From Bathymodiolus brooksi (lineage: Eukaryota; Mollusca; Bivalvia; Mytilida; Modiolidae), in the NCBI GenBank assembly GCA_963680875.1, contig OY804575.1, positions 29,912,494 to 29,976,493 of the forward strand: a stretch of 64,000 bases of DNA, in the 5' to 3' direction. The notes beneath the pieces are model-generated. The model was not told the origin of the DNA. It did not search any database and saw only the letters and a program-made list of their open reading frames with translations. Every line of letters begins with the position of its first letter. Positions within the stretch are counted from its first letter, which is position 1. This document shows positions 19,199 through 30,959 of this stretch, in pieces. Position numbers and translations under genes: made by a program.

Positions 19199-22100
19199 AG
19201 TTCACCTGGACCAAAGGTCCATGTGAACTATTGCCATCACTTGGCGTCCGTCGTCTGTCGTCTGTCGTCTGTAAACTTTTCACATTTCAAGCTTCTTCTC
19301 CGAAACCACTTGGCCGATTGGAACCGAACTTAGCAGGAATGTTCCTTGGATGGTCCTCTACAAAGTTACTGTTTTTCGTTCCAGTCGGATATTCAATATG
19401 GCTGCCAGGGCCAATAATATGCTCTGATTGGCTGAAATTTCAAAGATCTTCTTCTCCGAAACTAATGAACTGACTGAACCCAAACTGTAAAGGAATGATC
19501 ATTGGAATGTCCTTTACCAAGTTACTGTTTTTTATGCCGATTGGAAATCCAAGATGGCCACCATCGCAGGACATAGATTAACATTGGACCCTATGGGAAA
19601 ATGTTCAAATGCCTTCTTCTCAGAAACTACAAATATGATTAAAGCCAAACTGTACATGAATGTTCATTGGATGGTCCTCTACAATCTTAAGGTTTTTTGT
19701 TCCGATATGAAATTCAAAATGGCGGCTACGGCAGGACTTAGTTTAACATTGGACCCTATGGGAAAAATGTTTCAAAATGCTTCTTCTCTGAAACCACTTG
19801 GACAGTTGAAACCAAACTGCCCAGGAATGATCATTGGAAGATCCTCTACAAATTTTCTGTTTTTTATGCCGATCGGAAATCCAAGATGGCTGCCACCGCA
19901 GGACATAGATTAACATTGGACCCTATGGGAAAATGTTCAAATGCCTTCTTCTCAGAAACTACAAATATTATTAAAGCCAAACTGTACATGAATGTTCATT
20001 GGATGGTCCTCTACAATCTTAAGGTTTTTTGTTCCGATATGAAATTCAAAATGGCGGCTACGGCAGGACTTAGTTTAACATTGGACCCTATGGGAAAAAT
20101 GTTTCAAAATGCTTCTTCTCTGAAACCACTTGGACAGTTGAAACCAAACTGCCCAGGAATGATCATTGGAAGGTCCTCTACAAATTTTCTGTTTTTTATG
20201 CCGGTCGGAAATCCAAGATGGCCGCCACCGCAGGACATAGATTAACATTGGACCCTATGGGAAAATATTCAAATGCCTTCTACTCAGAAACTACAAATAT
20301 GATTAAAGCCAAACTGTACATGAATGTTCATTAGATGGTCCTCTACAAACTTTACGTTTTTTGTTCCGGTATGAAATTCAAAATGGCGGCTACGGCAGGA
20401 CTTAGTTTAACATTGAACCCTATGGGAAAAATGTTTCAAAACGCTTCTTCTCTGAAACCACTTGGATAATTGAAACCAAACTGCCTAGGAATGATCATTG
20501 GAAGGTCCTCTAGAAATTTTTCGTTTTTTATGCCGATCGGAAATCCAAGATGGCCGCCACCGCAATACATAGATTAACATTGGACCCTATGGGAAAATGT
20601 TCAAATGCCTTCTTCTCAGAAACTACAAATATGATTAAAGCCAAACTGTACATGAATGTTCATTGGATGGTCCTCTACAATCTTAAGGTTTTTTGTTCCG
20701 ATATGAAATTCAAAATGGCGGCTACGGCAGAACTTAGTTTAACATTGGACCCTATGGGAAAAATGTTTCAAAATGCTTCTTCTCTGAAACCACTTGGACA
20801 GTTGAAACCAAACTGCCCAGGAATGATCATTGGAAGGTCCTCTACAAATTTTCCGTTTTTTATGCCGGTCAGAAATCCAAGATGGCCACCACCGCAGGAC
20901 ATAGATTAACATTGGACCCTATGGGAAAATATTCAAATGCCTTCTACTCAGAAACTACAAATATGATTAAAGCCAAACTGTACATGAATGTTCATTAGAT
21001 GGTCCTCTACAAACTTTACGTTTTTTGTTCTGGTATGAAATTCAAAATGGCGGCTACGGCAGGACTTAGTTTAACATTGGACCCTATGGGAAAAATGTTT
21101 CAAAATGCTTCTTCTCTGAAACAACTTGGACAGTTGAAACCAAACTGCCCAGGAATGATCATTGGAAGGTCCTCTACAAAGTTTCTGTTTTTTTATGCCG
21201 ATCGGAAATTCAAGATGGCCGCCACCGCAGGACATAGATTAACATTGGAACCTATGGGAAAATGTTCAAATGCCTTCTTCTCAGAAACTACAAATATGAT
21301 TAAAGCCAAACTGTACAAGAATGTTCATTGGATGGTCCTCTACAAACTTTGCGTTTTTTGTTCCGATATAAAATTCAAAATGGCGGCTACGGCAGGACTT
21401 AGTTTAACATTGGACCCTATGGGAAAAATGTTTCAAAACGCTTCTTCTCTGAAACCACTTGGATAATTGAAACCAAACTGCCCAGGAATGATCATTGGAA
21501 GGTCCTCTACAAGGTGTGTGTTTTTTATGCCGATCGGAAATCCAAGATGGCCACCACCGCAGGACATAGATTAACATTGGACCCTATGGGAAAATGTTCA
21601 AATGCCTTCTTCTCAGAAACTACAAATATGATTAAAGCCAAACTGTACAAGAATGTTCATTGGATGGTCCTCTACAAACTTTACGTTTTTTGTTCCGATA
21701 TGAAATTCAAAATGGCGGCTACGGCAGGACTTAGTTTAACATTGGACCCTATGGGGAAAAATGTTTCAAAATGCTTCTTCTCTGAAACCACTTGGACAGT
21801 TGAAACCAAACTGCCCAGGAATGATCATTGGAAGGTCCTCTACAAATTTCTGTTTTTTATGCCGGTCGGAAATCCAAGATGGCCACCACCGCAGGACATA
21901 GATTAACATTGGACCCTAAGGGAAAATGTTCAAATGCCTTCTTCTCAGAAACTACAAATATGATTAAAGTCAAACTGTACATGAATGTTCATTGGATGGT
22001 CCTCTACAAACTTTGCGTTTTTTGTTCCGATATAAAATTCAAAATGGCGGCTACGGCAGGACTTAGTTTAACATTGGACCCTATGGGAAAAATGTTTCAA

Positions 22101-23777
22101 AACGCTTCTTCTCTGAAACCACTTGGATAATTGAAACCAAACTGCCCAGGAATGATCATTGGAAGGTCCTCTACAAGGTGTGTGTTTTTTATGCCGATCG
22201 GAAATCCAAGATGGCCACCACCGCAGGACATAGATTAACATTGGACCCTATGGGAAAATGTTCAAATGCCTTCTTCTCAGAAACTACAAATATGATTAAA
22301 GCCAAACTGTACAAGAATGTTCATTGGATGGTCCTCTACAAACTTTACGTTTTTTGTTCCGATATGAAATTCAAAATGGCGGCTACGGCAGGACTTAGTT
22401 TAACATTGGACCCTATGGGGGAAATGTTTGAAAACGCTTCTTCTCTGAAACCACTAGAACAGTTGAAACCAAACTGCCCAGGAATGATCATTGGAAGGTC
22501 CTCTACAAATTTTATGTTTTTTATGCCGATCGGAAATCCAAGATGGCCGCCACCACAATACATAGATTAACATTGGACCCTAAGGGAAAATGTTCAAATG
22601 CCTTCTTCTCAGAAACTACAAATATTATTAAAGCCAAACTGTACATGAATGTTCATTGGATGGTCCTCTACAAACGTTAGGTTTTTTGTTCCGATATGAA
22701 ATTCAAAATGGCGGCTACGGCAGGACTTAGTTTAACATTGGACCCTATGGGAAAAATGTTTCAAAACGCTTCTTCTCTGAAACCACTTGGACAATTGAAT
22801 CCAAACTGCCCAGGAATGATCATTGGAAGGTCCTCTACAAAGTTTCTGTTTTTTTATGCCGATCGAAAATTCAAGATGGCCACCACCGCAGGACATAGAT
22901 TAACATTGGACCCTATGGGAAAATGTTCAAATGCCTTCTTCTCAGAAACTACAAATATGATTAAAGCCAAACTGTCCATATGTGTGTACATTGGATGGTC
23001 CTCTACAAACTTTACGTTTTTTGTTCCGATATGAAATTCAAAATGGCGGCTACGGCAGGACTTAGTTTAACATTGGACCCTATGGGAAAAATGTTTCAAA
23101 ACGCTTCTTCTCTGAAACCACTTGGATAATTGAAACCAAACTTCCCAGGAATGATCATTGGAAGGTCCTCTACAAGGTGTGTGTTTTTTATGCCGATCGG
23201 AAATCCAAGATGGCCACCACCGCAGGACATAGATTAACATTGGACCCTATGGGAAAATGTTCAAATGCCTTCTTCTCAGAAACTACAAATATGATTAAAG
23301 CCAAACTGTACATGAATGTTCATTGAATGGTCCTCTACAAAATATACGTTTTTTATTCTGATATGAAATTCAAAATGGCGGCTACGGCAGGACTTAGTTT
23401 AACATTGGACCCTATGGAAAAAATGTTTCAAAATGCTTCTTCTCTGAAACCACTTGGACAGTTGAAACCAAACTGCCCAGGAATGATCATTGGAAGGTCC
23501 TGTTTTTTATGCCGATCGGAAATCCAAGATGGCTGCCACCACAGGTCATAGTATTAACACAGAACCATATGGGGAAAATACAGAAATATATTCTTCTCTG
23601 AAGCTATTGCACTGATTGAACCTAAACTGTGCATCAATCATTGGAAGGTCCTTTACAAACTTTGTGTTTTTTATGTTGATCGTAATTCCAAGATGACGCA
23701 GGACATAGTTTTTACATAGGACCAATTGGTTTTTTTTATTACCAGGTGAACGATACAGGCTCTTGAGAGCCTCTGGT
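19199..23777 (+). mobile_element. Pearl/Helentron-like element, twelve 332-bp satellite dimers
   Basis: The 5' end is a hairpin (TTCACCTGGACC / GGTCCATGTGAA), then CCATCACTTGGCGTCCG and three GTCGTCT units. The core is twelve 332-bp units starting at 19554, 19886, 20218, 20550 and so on to 23207. Each unit is two ~166-bp half-units, one with CAAGATGGCCGCCACC and one with CAAAATGGCGGCTACGG. The 3' end is CCAGGTGAACGATACAGG plus the palindrome AGGCTCTTGAGAGCCT and TCTGGT. Flanks are T-runs. The recurring 119-aa frames arise because the unit has few stops; 332 is not a multiple of 3 and no family is recognised, so they are not called genes. Confidence 0.9.
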
Positions 23778-24345
23778 ATTTTAATTATATCTTTGATACA
23801 TTATCTCTGATGTAAAAACCTTTTTAGCTATTTAGATAGCGGAGAATATTTTTATTTTTCATCCTGAAAATACCATGTACAATGTGTCAGCCGAGGGTAC
23901 CTTTGAAAAACGTGAAATTAAAAAAATCGTGACCACAGAAACTTACGACGACAATTAAAAATACAAAATGTAATAATTTTTCTAGCGTTTAATACCAAAA
24001 TTAACCGTGTGTAATTCCGTTAACCCAAACTCGATAACTAAGCGTCTTTTTTAACACTGGGCAGCCTACTATAAAGCACACATACAAGAACAATAAATGG
24101 GAGAAAATCGAATTTACTTACAACCATGAACGACAATGACATTTGAAGCTGACTGTGTTATCGCTTAAAACTAAGCAACAAACCTTATCTTCAATAATAC
24201 GACCATTGCAAACGTTAGGCAAACACCTTTTTTCAACTTGTCCTGATGAGGACGCCAACATTTTCTGCCGTTAGTAACCGTTGCATTTGCGGATAGCAAC
24301 TTGGGAAGTGCCGATTTCACCGATAGTAACTGTCTAAGTACAGCA

Positions 24346-25087
24346 GCTTCTAACGAGCTGTCACTGTTTTTAATAAGGCAATAGATACAGCCTTTTGTTA
24401 TCCGATTGTAGAACGTTCAGAGAAGATATTGAATGAAGTCCTCCTAGTTAAATGTACTATGTTGGAAGTATCTAAGATGTACAAAATGTACTGTGTTAGA
24501 AGTGTAACGATACAGTTATAACATCCAGTATAATAAATAATGCAACAGAAAGGACACAATAAATTAAAGAAAACAATTTGGATGTTTACATTGCTGATAT
24601 AATAGAAACACAATTAAATATTTCTTTTATCTTATATTTGTTTTAGTTATACACACTCACCTTGTCTAAAGGAATCAGGAGAATTTGAACTAAAGGTGCT
24701 GAAAATGAGCTATTTTATATATATTTGTAGATTTTTGTGAAATTTATGAATTTGGACAAAAACCCTCAAAATTTGATATTTTATGTGTAGTTCTCATTCA
24801 TTATTGTGTTGTACTGTCCCACGCTTCCATGTTTCTACAATCACCGAAAGGTTTAGAATTACTTGTATGAAATCTTACAGCACAAAACTGATTTTATCAG
24901 AGCAAATCATGAATTTGCAAATTGATTCAGAGATCCAAGATTTCAAAATTTCTTAAATTGTTTAGCTTTATAAGAAATACCAGTTGATGAAGTTGTATCG
25001 GTGGGTACTTTGTAAACTTTCTCTTTAAGGTTCATATCAATCACATCAGGATATAATATAGAAGATTAATCTGTGTGACTGATCTTA
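24346..25087. other. Gene-free AT-rich stretch
   Basis: Flanking DNA to the right of the outer transposon. No coding, RNA or clear repeat signal seen. Confidence 0.5.
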
Positions 25088-25430
25088 ATGCAGTTGGATT
25101 TACATCTACCTATGCTAATTAGTGTACTGTATCACGAGTTTGGTTCCTGTCAGCAGTGTAGTATACTAGATATAACATTATGTGATAAAGTTTGTCAGTG
25201 ACTTGTGGCAGGTCTGGTTTACATTAGGTACTCTGGTTTCCTCCACCAATAAAATCGACCGCCATGATATAACTGGACTATTTTTAAACACCATAACCCT
25301 AACCCTGGTATACTAGATACAATATTACGTGACAAAGTTCTCAGTGGCGTGTGGCATGTTTTCACTAGGTACTTTCATCCACCAATAAAACTGACTGTCT
25401 AGATGCAGCTGAAATATTGTTGAAAATATA
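25088..25430 (+). mobile_element. Two tandem or overlapping SINE fragments
   Basis: 25088-25310 holds a near-complete 5284-family copy (GGATTTACATCTACCTATG, TTGGTTCC box B remnant, CCATAACCCTAACCCTGG tail). A second 5'-truncated copy follows at 25312-25430 (ATACTAGATACAATATTACG to GCTGAAATATTGTTG). Confidence 0.7.
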
Positions 25431-25608
25431 TTGTGACTGAATGTAAAGCTCTATATGGGTACCTAGTTACATGTATACAGTCCAGAGAAATTTGGATTAT
25501 AGATATACCATAATCTGATTATGAAGTATTCGCTCCTTCTTCAAACATAGCTATTTATTTTTGCCCATTTCAGATTTCCAATCAATATATACGGGGCCCC
25601 AATATATA

Positions 25609-27111
25609 CACCTGGAAAAAAGTACTGCAACACCCAATTTTTTTCTCTTGACAAAATTGTGCAACTCAAGTGTTCTATTATTGGCAGAAATTTACTCTAA
25701 ATTTGACTGGAATGCTTCAAATTGAATCATTGGCACATAGAAAGACACACTTTAAATTCACAAATTGAAATTTAATGTTGTAAAATTCATAAGTTAAAAA
25801 TGTGTCATTTTTGCGAAAAAAGTTAGTAATGAGTGTAACTTCCATTCACACGGATGACTGCCGCTAATCGTCTTCTCATACTGCCCACTAAATGACGAAT
25901 TTGGACTTGGGTAAAACACTACCATTCCTGGTGCAGTGTTTGCTTCAAGTCATTTAAAGTTTGAACCGGAGATGTTCTTTCTTTCACTCGAAGACCGATA
26001 ATGTCCCAGATGTGCTCGATCGGGTTTAAATCAGGACTCCTGCCAGGCCATGGAAGTATGGTTATCGACTCGTCACGCAAGTAATCTGTTATTACGCGAT
26101 CTCTGTGGGGTCTGGCGCTGTCATCCATAAAGACAGGCCTTGTATTCAGAGGAAGATTGTCAAAGTGAGGCACAACACTTGCTTCAAGAATGTTTTGTCG
26201 ATAGATTTGTCCATTGAGGTTAACTCTTACTGTAATGAGGTCAAGCCTACAGTCATACAATGGACATTCCCACACCATGACTGAGCCTCCTCCGAAAGGA
26301 ACAGTTTCAACAATGTTACGCTCAGCATAAGCAGTGTTTAGTTGTCACTATACACATACTTTGCCATCTGCCACGTGCAACAAGAAGCAAATTTTGTCGG
26401 ACCAATGAACTTTCCTCCACGAGGCCAAATTCCATTGACGACGTGTTCGACACCATTGCAAATGTATAGCTTTGTGTGCATGTGTTAGCTAATATCTCTT
26501 TACAGGTGTTCTTGAATGATAGTCGACAGATTTCAGACGATTTTGGACTGTTCTTGCAGATAGCAACCGATGGGGCAACCAGTCTTTTTAAAACAGAACT
26601 ATTGGCGAACGGATTTCATCTAACTAGCCGTCCTAAGGCATTGTCCTCTTCGGGATGTAATACAGGCCTTCCTGATCGCGGACGATCCTTAACGTCATTG
26701 GTCAATCGATGTTTGTTAGCAATACGACTGACGGTAGGGTGGTGAAGACCAACACGCTGGGCAATTTGCATCAGTGACATACCCGCTTCTCGCATGCCAA
26801 TGATTTACCATCGCACTGCATTTGAATGTTGTGGAGAACCCATTCTGCATCCAGAACAAAAGAATCAAGAGTTACAAGTCTAAGCAATGTGTCAAAAATG
26901 ATACGTTGCAAAAGTAGTGACTTCATAGCCCTTGTATCGAGACACTGCACGTGCAAATGATGGTTATTATAGAGGACGATTATTGATTAGGTATAGGTAT
27001 GTTTAAATTGAAGTTTAAATGGTCACTCAGGTGTAAAATATATATTGGAATTGTCCTATCTAACGAAAAATATTGTTTCAAATTTAGTGTTGCAATATTT
27101 TTTTCCAGGTG
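25609..27111 (-). mobile_element. Tc1-like DNA transposon, dead
   Basis: The TIRs (about 26 bp) start CACCTGGAAAAAA at the left and mirror TTTTTTTCCAGGTG at 27098-27111. Both ends are flanked by TA (25607-25608, 27112-27113), the Tc1/mariner target duplication. Length 1503 bp, near the usual 1.6 kb. It encloses a decayed transposase. Confidence 0.92.
25919..26843 (-). pseudogene. Tc1-like transposase, multiply disrupted
   Basis: - strand remains read from an ATG at 26843: an N-terminal helix-turn-helix region (IAQRVGLHHPTVSRIANKHR), a WCRTRRQWNLASWRKVHWSD segment in another frame, and a C-terminal DDE part (26278-25919) with VFMDDSARPHR and LPWPGRSPDLNPIEHIWD, where the second Asp and the final acidic residue of the catalytic triad belong. 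Stop codons and frame changes (for example after KVCV near 26355) break it. Function in life: cut-and-paste transposition at TA. Confidence 0.9.
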
Positions 27112-27454
27112 TATAGAATACAAAGGATTTCAAAGACCATCCAATACCCTTTGATTCATGCACCATTCCGTTATCTGTATTGCCATTGGAAATCCAATTA
27201 TCTAGAGTTGTATGATAGGGATCCAATAGCTTAACCACAACCATAGGTCAGGACCTGGATTTCCAATGTCATATGTCATGGTTTTGATATGTTGTTAGTT
27301 GAGTTAAGAGGTAATTGTTCCCTTAGTTGATATTGGTGGAATTTTTTACCAGTACTGTTTAATCTTTCTTTTCATAATACACAATTTGAGGTCACAGAAT
27401 AGTATGTGCACATTGTATTATGGAAAATATCTTACTTGTAGATTGGTTATTGGT

Positions 27455-27612
27455 CGGTTTATGGTGTTTAACGTCACTTTCAACAATATTTCAGCTATAT
27501 GATTGTCAGTTTTATTGGTGGAGGAAACTGGAGTACCCGGAGAAAACCACTGACCTGTCACAAGTCACTGACAAACTTAATCACATAATGTTGTATCGAG
27601 TACACCTTGCAG
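27455..27612 (-). mobile_element. SINE fragment (5284 family)
   Basis: GGTGTTTAACGTCACTTTC, TTTATTGGTGGAGGAAAC and GTACCCGGAGAAAACCAC are family hallmarks. The copy stops at GAGTACACCTTGC, so the tRNA head is missing. Confidence 0.8.
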
Positions 27613-28337
27613 AAGGTGATCAGTATTAAGTACTTGTAGAATGTCATCTTCTGCTATCTAAATTCCTGATAACTGATAATGCTTTCTGGCTTTGTAATTC
27701 TCTAGGATTGATTTTCAAAATATTCTAAATGATACTTATATAAAGACGTATTTAAACTTGGATATTCTGACCTTATCATTTTTATGAAACAATGGTAAAA
27801 ATTTTGACCACTTTGTAAATTTTCCTTTGTATTATCTCGTATAAGAGCAATTTGATTAAATTTAGATGTTTGATATTTTTTTAACAGTAATATTCACATT
27901 TGGAAGCTCTCAAGTTTTCAAAAAAACAAATTACTGTTCTTTAAGCATGATGAATCTGAATATTAAAAACATATTCTACTGAGAAATGATAGTATCCAAT
28001 GGGAAATGCATCAACAATTTTTTCTCAGAGACTTTAATCTTGATGGAACTCAACTCGTGTGAGAATGCAAGATGGCCACGCCAAAAGACATAGTTAAAAA
28101 TGTTACAAAAGTCTTCTTGAAGGTATTGCACCATTTAAAAGGGAACTTAGTGGAAATGTTAACTACTGTGTGTTGTTGACAAACCTACTCAATCACAAGA
28201 CAACAGATAATGATGAATACAAAACTTTTAATTCTATAAACAGAAGAATATAACATAATGTGAATAATGATCACCAATATAAAACAATCAACAGTCATAG
28301 TAACAAAGCACACAACAGTCATACTAAAATGTAGAAC

Positions 28338-28405
28338 AGATCCTTTGTAGAAATATTACTTAATTAGATATTATCAACAGATCCTTTGTAGAAATATTAC
28401 TTAAT
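28338..28405 (+). repeat. Perfect 27-bp direct repeat
   Basis: AGATCCTTTGTAGAAATATT + ACTTAAT occurs at 28338 and again at 28379. Confidence 0.85.
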
Positions 28406-30886
28406 TGCTTATTACCATAAAGTAGGTGGTATTGGACTGGTGTAAAATTTCATGATTTTGTCAAGAAAACATGTATTATAATTATTGCCAGTCCTGATCA
28501 AATTTCCACTAAATTAACATTTTGATTTCTATTTTGAAAATAGGCAGCAATACGGTATTCTTCTGGGATACCGATAGCAATTTAATTTGACGAGTCCAGA
28601 AGACATTTCTGAAAATGTTGGTGAGTCCCACTATTGTAAGAATTGAACATTGATAAGTCGGGCAATTCTCAACTTAAAATGGTGAGTCCAAGACTCAATT
28701 TAGATATTTGACAACATCTATATGTAGTTATGCATTATGATAAAAATAATTCTCTAAATTTACAAAAATCTAATGACTTTTCCTTGAAATTATGTTCTTC
28801 TTCAATAAGGTGGAGTTGTGTCCCTTTTAAAACAAATTTGTTTACAATAATAAATATACATGTATTTAAACACTAACAGCTTTATACATGAAGCTTGTAA
28901 CATTGCACAACTCAACTTTTTATTTCTTTTGAAATATACACTGCATAATACACAACAGTAATAACAAAATTCAAATGCTACTCTTAAAATCTAAAAATAA
29001 AATTAGAGGACTTTTTTTTTTCGGAATGTTTGAAAACATTTATATGAGCATAATAGTTTATTTTATTTTATTATATATGTCATGTATAGTATCCCCCCAA
29101 TATGATCTTCACTTTTTAATTTTTACTTTTATAAATTTTTCAATGGAATGAATTTTGAACTTATATAAATTAACCATATTTGTATGAACATTAATGAATG
29201 CATTTTAAGAATTACAACTTTAAATAAATTTCTGTATTGCTTTTCATTTTATTGATAAATTAATGCTGTTAGTAGCTCTAGCTGCCACTACCTAATCTAC
29301 CCGGTTACAAGGTTATCATGTTAAAAGACTGTCTAACAGTTATATATACTTTCTATAACAACTGGAACTTTAATTTATTTTTAACTTTTAAAATATATTT
29401 CCCTGTCTTTCAATAAATCTGATTTTTGTTTTCAATACAGCATTAACTTATTATGAAAAATGTCTACATGTATGTAAAACCCATGTCAAAATTTAGCAGG
29501 ATTTTTTTGGGTTATGTTTGGAGAACAAGTTAGGATAATGAAGGACAAAGTAGCTTAGCGACTGACAATGTGACAAAAAATGTGATTACAATGTGTTGTG
29601 TAAATTATAAACCAGTCTATGTCAAATTTTTTTTGACAAACTAGCTCGAACAGCATTTTAGAAGAATTTTTTCTAGTTGAACAAGCAAATTTTATACAAT
29701 TTTTACTAGTCTGGGGCATACGGCTAGTTGTTTTTGGCACACACTGTAAACACATTTCTTCTACACAAACATGACATTACATTAACTTTGTTTTTCAACA
29801 AATTGTACATTCTGAAATGAATGGTATAGTTTTGTGCTTTCCCAATTTTGATACTTTTTATACAATTAGATCAACAAATGTTTGTATTGGTGTATTATTT
29901 ACATTGCACGATAAACATTTAATGATTATGAAAAATTTAGCAAGGCACAAGACAGGAAAAAATAATGGATTATATAAAAGTTAATGTTCAAAAAGTTAAA
30001 GAAATTATATAAAATATAGATTAACTACAATATTTGTAATGTAATTACACCATATTCCACTAAGTACCAATATAAAAATAAAAAAATAATAGCACTTTTC
30101 CTTTAGTGGATTTCAAAATAAAATAAAAACTATAATAATTACATAGGTGTCAACATTACAAATCTCTGTGAATTAATAAGCTGATTACATGATATTTCTT
30201 GTATACCAACAAAAGACAATGTAAAATGAAGAACAGTAATGAAAACAACATTTCTTAACTAATAAATTTTTGTCTTTAGTTTCAAGTGGATTTTTTCCAA
30301 GTTCAATTACATAACCAAATAAATTAATTCTAGAGTCTCATGTCATTTTATACGTGTTTTGATTGGTTTAAAAAGTTGAGGTTATTTATAAATGTACTGA
30401 ATCTAAAAAATAGACGTCGTTCTCAAGGCGTTGCGTGCCGTTGTCACCAGGTGATTTTCTTTAAATGAGGCACCTTTGGGATTATTTAAATTTATTTTCG
30501 ATTAGTTGTCTTATTTTGAAGAAAAAAAAAAAAAATTCAATATCATAACAAAAAAAGTTTGAATTAATTTATAAGGATTGATCAAAATTATTTGTTCGGT
30601 TCATTCGAAATAACCTCAATCAGGTTGTACACACCATGTAACCCACATAACCGAACAAAAATTGCGATCAATCCTTAAATATTTTTTTGTTTAATTTCAA
30701 AATTAATCCACATATAAATCTGCTATATTTCCAACTTCGTCGATTTATTATATATACTATTTAAGTAACTGAATATTGATCGAACTAAATCGTCCACTAA
30801 AATTATCAGTTTCAATTTTCTTTTGTTGTCTGATGACATATTCCTTACAAGAAGACATATAACAAATATGGAATAAATTTGAAAAT

Positions 30887-30957
30887 TTGATTGATTGATT
30901 GATTGATTGATTGGTGTTTAATGCCAACTTTAGCAGTATTTCAGCTATATTGTGGTG
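30887..30957 (-). mobile_element. SINE 3' end with (GATT)n tail
   Basis: A TGATTGATTGATTGATTGG run is followed by GTGTTTAATGCCAAC and CAGTATTTCAGCTATA. Same layout at 63428-63487. A different subfamily from the 5284 SINE. Confidence 0.65.
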
Positions 30958-30959
30958 TT

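Larger units (their letters stand above)
16202..24072. mobile_element. Inner DNA transposon with long (~150 bp) inverted ends
   Basis: The left end ATAGTAGGGTGCCC is mirrored by GGGCAGCCTACTAT at 24059-24072. TTAACGGAATTACACAC (16241-16257) is perfectly mirrored at 24007-24023. TGTGGTCACG with flanking TTTTTT near 16330 is mirrored near 23935. The offsets (about 1.3 kb on the left, 0.2 kb on the right) show it is distinct from the outer 74-bp TIR element. It encloses the broken nuclease-like gene and the 19199-23777 satellite element; without the latter it would be about 3.3 kb. No clear target duplication seen. Confidence 0.68.
14915..24345. mobile_element. Outer DNA transposon with 74-bp terminal inverted repeats
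   Basis: The left TIR 14915-14988 and right TIR 24272-24345 match in inverted orientation over 74 bases with about 7 mismatches. Shared blocks include GGCAC(G/T)TCCCAAGTTGCTATCC and GTTACTATCGGTGAAA. Each TIR holds two direct copies of an ACGGTTACTA-type motif about 51 bp apart; similar motifs occur inside at 15342 and, reversed, near 16057. No target duplication is visible. Between the left TIR and 16202 I see only AT-rich non-coding DNA. Most of the interior is the nested element 16202-24072. Family unassigned. Confidence 0.82.
27114..30880. other. Gene-free AT-rich region with one SINE and a direct repeat
   Basis: Apart from the SINE at 27455 and the repeat at 28338, I see only AT-rich sequence. 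27996-28145 has a faint resemblance to satellite half-units (AAGATGGCCACG near 28070). Part of it could be distal 3'UTR of the leftward synaptophysin-family gene, but nothing proves this. Confidence 0.45.

Noticed and set aside
19554..23551. Serial 119-155-aa frames (MAATAG... type) on the + strand, and the - strand set at 38546-40299
   Set aside because: They follow the 332-bp satellite period, end at the same repeat-encoded stop each time, shift frame between units, and match no family I know.
26476..26745. 89-aa + strand frame in the Tc1-like element
   Set aside because: Antisense shadow of the decayed transposase.
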